NCBI GenBank assembly: GCA_016196785.1
Contig: JACPXA010000232.1
Location: forward strand, 1 to 10,306
Direction of reading: 5' to 3'
Source of the DNA: Elusimicrobiota bacterium
GTDB lineage: Bacteria > Elusimicrobiota > Elusimicrobia > 2-01-FULL-59-12 > JACPXA01
Length of the DNA stretch: 10,306 bases
How positions within the stretch are numbered: the stretch's first letter is position 1; every line of letters begins with the position of its first letter. The notes under the pieces were generated by a model. That model made no database searches and was not told the origin of the DNA. It saw nothing but the letters and a program-made list of their open reading frames with translations. Both the position numbers and the translations under genes were made by a program. Below, in pieces: positions 5,969-10,306 of this stretch.

Positions 5969-7396
5969 TCAGTAAAGACCGACCGCCTCATCCGAGAGGT
6001 TCGTAACGATGAAGCGCCGAAGTTCCGAGGGCTCGGGCAGACGGTCGGTATCCGCTAGATAGAGCCCACGGTTGGTCCTGGAGCGCCAGGACACGTACGC
6101 GACCTTGGACCCTTGGGGGGCCGGCGCACAAAACCGAGACGCAAAGAACTTGTCCGAAACAATCTGTTGGACTGCGCCGCCAGACACGCTGACCCGGTAG
6201 AGCCCTTTGCCCTGTTGATATTCCACGTTGGAGCGGGGCGTGCGGTGGCTCCCAGACCAACTTCTCAGGAAGAGGATCCACTGGCTATCGGCTGACCATG
6301 CGGGAAACCGATTGTCCACCACGTCATCCACCACGGCCCGTTCCATCCGGCCGTCCACGCTGACCCAATAGATGCCGGCATTGGCCGATGGGGCAGTCCC
6401 GCCCTCACGGGAACGGCGGGCAAGAAAGAGGACCCTGGCGCCATCCGGGGCACACGCCGGATAGGCATTCGAACCACGCTCATCATCCGCCAAGCACCGC
6501 TCCTGGCTAGTGACTAAATCTCGAAAAAAGATCGCAGAGTGGTCCTGCTCGTCAATGACCCCATCCCTATTGGTATCCTGTCGCCACGAGCTATAGACGA
6601 CCGCACCGCCCTTGGGGTGCCACGTAGGATAGGTATGGTGAAAGGGGGTTTCGGTAACCACTCGCACAGCCCGCGTGGTGCGGTCACACATGGACACCAC
6701 CGAGTAGCGTCGCGTGTCGTCCCCGGGCATTTCCTGACTACAGCCGCAGAACAGCACGGACTTCCCATCAGGAGACACGCTGGGGACCCGGGGCAACCGC
6801 TCGCTCCCCACGAGCGGGGTTTCCCACCCGGTCTCGAGGTCCAGCTGGTACACCGCCGGGGCATCTCGATGGTCGAGGATCCCATCGCGATTGGTGTCCT
6901 GGCGGGCGGACAGGAACACGATCGTTCGGCCGTCCGGCGAAAAACCTGGTGAGGAGTTGTAGTACTCATCGCTGATCAGCTCTCGCTCGTGGCCGGTCTC
7001 AAGATCCACGAGATAAATACCTGGTCGGTCGAAGGCATCCAATTGCCCATCGCCATTGCCGTCCCGACGGCCCGAACAGAACACCACCTGCCGGCCATCC
7101 GGACTGAACGCGGGCGAGGAATTGAAAAAGCGCGGCGAGGCGAGCATGCGCCAGTTGGTCACCTCGAGGATGCCTCGAACGACCTCCGGGCTGGGACCGC
7201 AGTCCACCGCCCGCAGGAAGGCGGTCCGGGTCTCTGGGAGGCGTTGGAGCTTAAAGAGAATCTTGCCGAGATTGAAATGGGCTTCGGCGCTCCGGGATTC
7301 TTCCTCAGCCAGCGTGGCAAAATAGCGAGAAGCCGCCTCAAGGTTGCCGTGACGGACAAGCTGATACCCTTGCGACAACACCTGTTCCTCGGTCAT
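5969..7396 (-). CDS. TPR plus TolB-like (PD40) beta-propeller protein with EF-hand-like loops
   Basis: This 475-residue protein combines two parts. Residues about 1-70 form TPR-like helices (GYQLVRHGNLEAASRYFATLAEEE, then AHFNLGKILFKLQRLPETRTAFLRAV). Residues about 88-450 form a WD40/PD40 beta-propeller with repeated blades: SSPAFSPDGRQVVFCSGRR, SSPGFSPDGRTIVFLSARQ, PRVPSVSPDGKSVLFCG, TYPTWHPKGGAVVYSSWRQ, AYPACAPDGARVLFLARR and RFPAWSADSQWILFLRSW. Three blades carry 12-residue EF-hand-type calcium loops: D112-D123 (DGNGDGQLDAFD), D167-D178 (DTNRDGILDHRD) and D274-D285 (DTNRDGVIDEQD). The ATG at 7396 is chosen because AAAGGGGG lies 5 nt upstream, right after the rnhB stop; an upstream GTG at 7477 would only translate the dRS3-like repeat. 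There is no signal peptide, unusual since TolB is periplasmic. A scaffold role is inference. The stop codon lies in the inverted repeat. Confidence 0.85.
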   Translation of the reverse strand: MTEEQVLSQGYQLVRHGNLEAASRYFATLAEEESRSAEAHFNLGKILFKLQRLPETRTAFLRAVDCGPSPEVVRGILEVTNWRMLASPRFFNSSPAFSPDGRQVVFCSGRRDGNGDGQLDAFDRPGIYLVDLETGHERELISDEYYNSSPGFSPDGRTIVFLSARQDTNRDGILDHRDAPAVYQLDLETGWETPLVGSERLPRVPSVSPDGKSVLFCGCSQEMPGDDTRRYSVVSMCDRTTRAVRVVTETPFHHTYPTWHPKGGAVVYSSWRQDTNRDGVIDEQDHSAIFFRDLVTSQERCLADDERGSNAYPACAPDGARVLFLARRSREGGTAPSANAGIYWVSVDGRMERAVVDDVVDNRFPAWSADSQWILFLRSWSGSHRTPRSNVEYQQGKGLYRVSVSGGAVQQIVSDKFFASRFCAPAPQGSKVAYVSWRSRTNRGLYLADTDRLPEPSELRRFIVTNLSDEAVGLY

Positions 7397-7407
7397 AACG
7401 ACCCCCT

Positions 7408-8145
7408 TTACCCAGCCTGGATTCCCGCTTTCGCGGGAATGACGTCTAAAAACAGCGCATTCGGGCGTTGACACCAACGACGGACTGGGGCGAAGGAACG
7501 CCGATGAATCGGCGAAGGGCCAAAGTGGTCAAGCGCCGTGCGGTGCCTGAACGTCCCGTACCCTTTATGTCGCCGAAACCCATACTCAGGAAACTGCACA
7601 TCCCACTGCTCCATGAGGTGGTCCCGTGTCACCTTGGCCAGGATCGAAGCCGCCGCAATGGAGGCGCTCAGGGTATCTCCCTGGATGACCCCCACTTGAC
7701 GGTCAGGAAGTTTTGGAATCGGCCAGCCATCAACCAGCACCAGGTCGGGCTGGAGGGCATGTTCTGCGCGAAGTCGAAGGGTGAGTTGTGTGAGCGCGGC
7801 GCGCATGGCTTGGAAGGTTGCCTGAAGGATATTCAGGTGATCAATGTCGTCCGCTTGGACCACACCGATCCCCAGGCTGAGGGCTTGTTGCTGGATCACG
7901 TGAGCGAGTTGAACCCGCGTGTGGAAGGTAAGCTGTTTGCTATCGCGAAGCCCCAGGAGAGGTTCAGTCGGCTCGAACACCACCGCTGCGGCGACCACTG
8001 GGCCCGCCCAGGGCCCCCGCCCGGCTTCGTCAACCCCCACCACCATGGGCCCAAACGCACGCCGCCAGACATCGTCGAAGGCGAGGAGCAACCGACTCTC
8101 CTGTTCCGCCTGCCAATGCGCGAGGCGTCGTCGAATCGCCCTCAC
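7408..8145 (-). CDS. rnhB: Ribonuclease HII with a repeat-derived C-terminal tail
   Basis: RNase HII cuts the RNA strand of RNA-DNA hybrids and initiates removal of single misincorporated ribonucleotides. The 245-residue protein has VVGVDEAGRGPWAGPVVAAAV (Asp39 and Glu40 catalytic), LRDSKQL (66-72), LVDGWPIP (137-144, Asp139), GDTLSASIAAASILAKVTRD (156-175, Asp175) and HKGYGT (193-198). These are the four family acidic residues and the family signature. The first about 30 residues precede the usual start of the core. The natural end of the family, IHRRSFAPV (213-221), is followed by 24 extra residues ending in DVIPAKAGIQAG, which is the translation of the dRS3-like palindrome at 7421-7440. 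The GTG start at 8145 lies 12 nt after rplS; no strong ribosome-binding site is seen. It is the last gene of the rpsP-type block. Confidence 0.96.
   Translation of the reverse strand: MRAIRRRLAHWQAEQESRLLLAFDDVWRRAFGPMVVGVDEAGRGPWAGPVVAAAVVFEPTEPLLGLRDSKQLTFHTRVQLAHVIQQQALSLGIGVVQADDIDHLNILQATFQAMRAALTQLTLRLRAEHALQPDLVLVDGWPIPKLPDRQVGVIQGDTLSASIAAASILAKVTRDHLMEQWDVQFPEYGFRRHKGYGTFRHRTALDHFGPSPIHRRSFAPVRRWCQRPNALFLDVIPAKAGIQAG
7416..7444. repeat. dRS3-like dispersed palindrome (ATTCCCGC-N4-GCGGGAAT)
   Basis: The core 7421-7440 is a perfect 8-bp stem (ATTCCCGC / GCGGGAAT) around TTTC, with flanks CCTGG and GACG. It fits the ATTCCC-N8-GGGAAT consensus of the neisserial dRS3 repeat, a sequence known also from many other bacteria, whose translations are the familiar VIPAKAGIQ and HSRESGNP peptides. 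Here it lies in the last codons of rnhB and just upstream of the propeller-gene ribosome-binding site. Such repeats are integration sites for filamentous phage in Neisseria; that role here would be speculation. Confidence 0.85.
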
Positions 8146-8157
8146 AGGTCGCGTCGT

Positions 8158-8568
8158 TCAGGAAACGACCCGTTCTGGGATCGGCCCCTCAGCGGGAGCT
8201 TGAGCCGCTCGCTTCTCGCCAAGTTCCTCTTCCCGCGTGGTGAGCCGGGCGGCCTTCCCAGAAAGCCGACGGACATAGTACAGCCGAGCCCGCCGGGCTC
8301 GGCCATGCCGAAGCACTTCAATGCGTTCCAGTCGAGGGGAATGGAGGGGGAAGGTACGTTCAATCCCGATGCCAAAAGACACCTTCCGGACCGTAAAGGT
8401 TTCTGACAGGCCGTGGCCCCGCCGACGGATGACCGTCCCTTCAAAGGGCTGAAGCCGCTCGGATTCACCTTCTACGACCTTGACCACAACCCGCACGCCG
8501 TTCCCCACCCGAAACGTGGGAATCGTTTTTGCAGAGGCCGACACTCCCAACACGGCCAAGGGGTTCAT
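8158..8568 (-). CDS. rplS: 50S ribosomal protein bL19
   Basis: bL19 sits at the 30S-50S interface of the ribosome. The 136-residue protein shows the complete family pattern: PTFRVGNGVRVVVKVVEGE (17-35), QPFEGTVIRRRGHGLSETFTVRKVSFGIGIERTFPLHSPRLERIEVLRHG, then RRARLYYVRRLSGKAARL. It is longer than the usual 115 or so because of a C-terminal tail of about 26 residues (TREEELGEKRAAQAPAEGPIPERVVS), which is acidic then Pro/Ala-rich. The ATG overlaps the trmD stop as ATGA, a classic coupled arrangement in this operon. The tail has no obvious function. Confidence 0.97.
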   Translation of the reverse strand: MNPLAVLGVSASAKTIPTFRVGNGVRVVVKVVEGESERLQPFEGTVIRRRGHGLSETFTVRKVSFGIGIERTFPLHSPRLERIEVLRHGRARRARLYYVRRLSGKAARLTTREEELGEKRAAQAPAEGPIPERVVS

Positions 8569-9335
8569 CGGAGAGAAACCCCCTGGAGCAACCGGCGCTC
8601 CTGCGGAGTCATGGGCTGTCGTTCCAACAGGTCAGGGCGCTTGTCCCGGGTAGCCAGGAGAGCAGTGGCCTGACGCCAGCGGGCAATCTGGGCATGATGC
8701 CCGGAGAGGAGGACGTTCGGGACTTTGACCCCCCGCCAGTTCTCGGGCCGGGTATACTGGGGATAATCCAAGCGGAGGCCGCCGCGGAAAGAGTCCTGCG
8801 CCACTGAGGCAGGCTCCTTGACCACCCCCGGCAGGAGTCGAGCGACTGCATCGGCCAAGACCATCGCTGGGAGTTCCCCGCCGGTCAACACATAGTCTCC
8901 AATCGAAAGTTCTTCATCCACAAAGGCGAGCATCCGTTCATCGAGCCCTTCATAATGCCCGCAGAGGAGAATCAACCATCGCTGGGTCGTCAACCGCTCT
9001 GCGGTCGCCTGCGTCAAGATCCGTCCCTGCGGTGAGAGATACACACACCACGGCGAGGGGCGGACCGCCTGCAATCGGGCACGCCCAACCGCGCGGACGG
9101 TCGGCCGCGCCCCCAGGGCACGCAGGGCCTGATACACCGGCTCCGCCTTCAGCACCATGCCTGCGCCACCGCCATAGGGCCGTTCATCGGTGATGCGATG
9201 GCGACCGCTGGCGAAGTCACGGAGGTTATGCACCGCTATTCTGACGAGACCCCGGGCCTGGGCCCGTTTCAGGATGCTGTCCCGGAAAGGACCCTGAAAC
9301 ATTCCAGGAAACAACGTCACAATGTCTATTCGCAC
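8565..9335 (-). CDS. trmD: tRNA (guanine-N1-)-methyltransferase TrmD
   Basis: TrmD methylates guanine-37 at N1 in tRNAs with G36-G37, using S-adenosylmethionine, and prevents +1 frameshifting. The 256-residue protein is of normal length. It begins with the family start MRIDIVTLFPGMF, followed by HNLRDFASGRHRITDERPYGGGAGMVL (36-62). The SPOUT trefoil-knot region follows: YLSPQGRIL (99-107), LLCGHYEGLDER (123-134), SIGDYVLTGGELPAMVLADAVARLLPGV (144-171), then DSF.GGLRLDYPQYTRP (181-197), whose Asp181 matches the catalytic Asp of the family. Residues about 75-95 form a longer, Arg-rich linker than in the E. coli enzyme. The GTG start (9335-9333) is fixed by the conserved N-terminus, but it abuts the terminator's T8 tract and has no Shine-Dalgarno. 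rimM, normally just upstream, is absent. Confidence 0.97.
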   Translation of the reverse strand: MRIDIVTLFPGMFQGPFRDSILKRAQARGLVRIAVHNLRDFASGRHRITDERPYGGGAGMVLKAEPVYQALRALGARPTVRAVGRARLQAVRPSPWCVYLSPQGRILTQATAERLTTQRWLILLCGHYEGLDERMLAFVDEELSIGDYVLTGGELPAMVLADAVARLLPGVVKEPASVAQDSFRGGLRLDYPQYTRPENWRGVKVPNVLLSGHHAQIARWRQATALLATRDKRPDLLERQPMTPQERRLLQGVSLR

Positions 9336-9363
9336 AAAAAAAAGACGAGCGCCCTGACTCGTC
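9336..9363 (-). terminator. Intrinsic terminator/attenuator directly before trmD
   Basis: On the minus strand, GACGAG (9363-9358) pairs with CTCGTC (9349-9344) around an 8-nt loop and is followed by eight T (9343-9336). The next base starts the trmD GTG. A second weak hairpin, CCATC / GATGG, lies just upstream. The structure fits an intrinsic terminator, although a 6-bp stem is modest. Placement inside the operon suggests partial termination or an attenuator. Confidence 0.65.
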
Positions 9364-9401
9364 CATCGCCGGCATGATGGGCCCTCACACGCTCGGCTGC
9401 C

Positions 9402-9641
9402 TTATTCGATGATCTCTACTGTCGCCCGCTTGTCGAGCTTTGCCGAAGCGGCATTGACAATGATACGAATCGCTTTAATGATCCGGCCTTCCTTGCCTAT
9501 CACCTTTCCACGGTCATTGTCGGCGACCTTGAGCTCAATGATCGTGGCCTTCTCCCCCGTCACCTCTTTGGCATCAACCTGATCAGGACTATCCACCAGC
9601 GCCTTGGCCATGTAGATCACCAACTCTCGCATTTCGCTCAT
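9402..9641 (-). CDS. khpA: KH-domain RNA-binding protein KhpA
   Basis: KhpA (YlqC family) is a small single-KH-domain RNA-binding protein, often a partner of KhpB/Jag and usually encoded next to rpsP. The 79-residue protein has the typical start LVIYMAKALVDSPDQVDAKEV and the KH core DNDRGKVIGKEGRIIKAIRIIVNAASAKLDKRATVEII, with the RNA-binding loop G-K-E-G preceded by KVI (about 46-52). The ATG at 9641 is supported by GAGGAG about 4 nt upstream; a second in-frame ATG three codons later would also fit homologues. It follows rpsP by 67 nt, in which I see only a duplicated ACCGAGGA. Confidence 0.95.
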   Translation of the reverse strand: MSEMRELVIYMAKALVDSPDQVDAKEVTGEKATIIELKVADNDRGKVIGKEGRIIKAIRIIVNAASAKLDKRATVEIIE

Positions 9642-9708
9642 CGGTCTCCTCGGTCGCGCCCGCTTCTATTCGGTCGACGTCCTCGGTTTTTCGCTGAGTC
9701 TTTGGGAG

Positions 9709-9978
9709 CTACGGCGGGGAAACTCGGGAGAGCCGTTGCCAGATCCCCGCCCGCTGGAGGAGGCGATGGACCGTCTGACTCGGCTCGGCGCCACGGGCGT
9801 ACCAATACTGCACCCTGGCCTCATTAAATTGAAGAGGCGCTGGGCTCGTCCGTGGGGTATAGTACCCTACCACCTCCAACGCCGCCCCACCAACCCTGTC
9901 GCGTTGATCAATCGCAACCACCCGATAGTGCGGATGTTGCGGCTTACCGATGCGTTGCAACCGCAGTCGAACCGCCAC
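9709..9978 (-). CDS. rpsP: 30S ribosomal protein bS16
   Basis: bS16 is an early 30S assembly protein. The 89-residue protein has the family start AVRLRLQRIGKPQHPHYRVVAIDQRDRVGGAALEVVGYYTPR, followed by NEARVQYWYARGAEPSQTVHRLLQRAGIW, all diagnostic. The length is normal. The GTG start at 9978 is supported by AGAGGAGG with a 6-nt spacer, and a strong-looking promoter lies about 25-55 bases upstream. It is the first gene of the ribosomal block. Confidence 0.97.
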   Translation of the reverse strand: MAVRLRLQRIGKPQHPHYRVVAIDQRDRVGGAALEVVGYYTPRTSPAPLQFNEARVQYWYARGAEPSQTVHRLLQRAGIWQRLSRVSPP

Positions 9979-10003
9979 TGGGGGCCTCCTCTGGATATGC
10001 TGT

Positions 10004-10033
10004 ATTGTATCTCACCGTCGGTACCGCTGTCAA
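10004..10033 (-). promoter_or_regulatory. Sigma70-type promoter of the rpsP operon
   Basis: On the minus strand, TTGACA (10033-10028) is separated by 18 nt from TACAAT (10009-10004). That is a perfect -35 and a 5/6 -10. Transcription would start near 9997, giving a short leader of about 19 nt with the rpsP ribosome-binding site inside it. The -35 lies in the right arm of the adjacent palindrome. Confidence 0.72.
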
Positions 10034-10046
10034 ACGCTACAGCGGT
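10023..10046. repeat. Perfect 8-bp palindrome overlapping the rpsP promoter
   Basis: ACCGCTGT (10023-10030) and ACAGCGGT (10039-10046) are perfect inverted repeats around CAAACGCT. The element contains the stop codon of the upstream PASTA gene and most of the rpsP -35. On the minus strand no T tract follows, so it is not a minus-strand terminator. It could be an operator or an RNA 3' stabiliser. On the plus strand a weak TCTTTCT follows, but no plus-strand gene reads into it. Confidence 0.6.
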
Positions 10047-10306
10047 CTTTCTAAGATGAGGGTGTTGTCGAGGAAGATACGGGCCTTGCCGGGACCCTGG
10101 AGGACCACCGGGAGATCAATCTTGGATCCGGGGGCGTGTCGTTGGCGGTAGATCTCCCGTTCTCCCAACTGGTCAACGATGACGATACGAACGTCTCGGT
10201 CACTCGCCCCTTGAGGGAGTTCAAAATAGATGCGGGGGCCTGGGGGGCTGGCCGGATGCGCTCGATTGACTGTCACCTGGATGACGGTGGGGCTTAGCCC
10301 TCCAGG
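10037..10306 (-). CDS. PASTA-type protein, C-terminal end (start beyond window edge)
   Basis: The minus-strand frame is open to the right edge, giving 89 codons that end in a TAG at 10039-10037. The visible start GLSPTVIQVTVNRA looks like the last strand of a PASTA domain (typically ...G..V.VTVS..). It is followed by a beta-rich tail, IYFELPQGASDRDVRIVIVDQLGEREIYRQRHAPGSKIDLPVVLQGPGKARIFLDNTLILERPL. This type of tail ends Stk1/PrkC-type PASTA kinases and PASTA proteins in several phyla, with the ...V.R..HRPG..V...V...G....R.YLDG.L.... pattern. PASTA domains bind muropeptides, so the protein probably acts at the cell wall; whether it carries a kinase domain cannot be seen. The GTG at 10276 is only an internal codon. 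Confidence 0.7.
   Translation of the reverse strand, partial: PGGLSPTVIQVTVNRAHPASPPGPRIYFELPQGASDRDVRIVIVDQLGEREIYRQRHAPGSKIDLPVVLQGPGKARIFLDNTLILERPL

Larger units (their letters stand above)
5691..5975. repeat. 285-bp composite inverted repeat with perfect 30-bp ends
   Basis: Positions 5691-5720 and 5946-5975 are perfect reverse complements over 30 bp (outer end TTACTGAGCTTCGGATAAAT). Inside these ends the two halves remain recognisable as diverged inverted copies of one unit, sharing in register GGCGTA, AAGGAAC, GG.TACG, AGGA.GAGC and CGCAGCC, and meeting near 5830 at CCTCCCCGGAGG. Each half is also an imperfect palindrome (see the two hairpin entries). The element spans the whole interval between the propeller gene and the lipoprotein gene: it supplies the TGA stop of the former (5971-5969) and runs into the 5' region of the latter. 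No transposase and no target-site duplication are visible. It resembles a paired REP/BIME or a MITE; no name can be assigned. Confidence 0.85.

Noticed and set aside
7397..7477. Upstream GTG start giving the propeller protein an extra 27 residues
   Set aside because: The extension is only translated dRS3-like repeat (HSRESGNP), overlaps rnhB, and has no ribosome-binding site, while the ATG at 7396 has AAAGGGGG 5 nt upstream.
10023..10055. Plus-strand intrinsic terminator from the ACCGCTGT palindrome
   Set aside because: The following TCTTTCT is a poor tract and no plus-strand gene reads toward it; the promoter overlap makes an operator or stabiliser reading more plausible.
1..10306. tRNA or rRNA genes, CRISPR arrays, integrase or insertion sequences
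   Set aside because: I looked for cloverleaf-type sequences, regularly spaced repeats and transposase-like proteins on both strands and saw none. A small structured RNA within a gene cannot be excluded by eye.

Overview
The window is a compact, GC-rich bacterial chromosome segment (roughly 58-60% GC by eye). Every gene I can support lies on the minus strand, so transcription runs from high to low coordinates. The gene complement is housekeeping plus envelope lipoproteins. Gene content and style (rpsP-KH-trmD-rplS-rnhB next to comM/dprA, a PASTA protein ending with a Stk1-like tail, a CsgG/DUF799 lipoprotein pair) suggest a Gram-negative with an outer membrane, plausibly Nitrospirota or a neighbouring phylum. 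That assignment is inference; no marker in the window fixes it.

Region by region in transcription order: (1) 10306-10037 is the C-terminus of a PASTA-type protein cut by the window edge. (2) A sigma70-like promoter at 10033-10004 starts a translation-machinery block: rpsP (bS16), khpA (KH RNA-binding protein), an intrinsic terminator/attenuator, trmD (tRNA m1G37 methyltransferase), rplS (bL19) and rnhB (RNase HII). rimM, which usually sits between the KH gene and trmD, is absent; the 66-nt gap holds a hairpin and a T8 tract that ends directly against the trmD GTG start. (3) A TPR plus TolB-like beta-propeller protein with three EF-hand-like DxNxDG loops follows rnhB; a short dRS3-like palindrome forms the last codons of rnhB. 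(4) A 285-bp inverted repeat (5691-5975) with perfect 30-bp ends separates the propeller gene from an envelope block: a DUF799/GNA1162-like lipoprotein, a CsgG-like lipoprotein and a small four-cysteine protein of unknown function. (5) The DNA-uptake/processing block follows: yraN (UPF0102 nuclease-like), comM (branch-migration AAA+ helicase), then, behind its own putative promoter, a small secreted FlgT-C-like protein, a membrane-anchored TPR protein, and dprA, which runs off the left edge.

How the genes work together: rpsP/trmD/rplS is the classic ribosome and tRNA-modification operon and rnhB commonly travels with it. ComM, DprA and YraN form a coherent set for handling incoming single-stranded DNA, so natural transformation or its relics is a reasonable inference. 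The lipoproteins and the propeller protein look like an envelope-assembly module inserted between rnhB and yraN. The least ordinary features are the inverted-repeat element, which supplies the stop of one gene and the upstream coding sequence of the next, the repeat-derived C-terminus of RNase HII, and the terminator fused to the trmD start.
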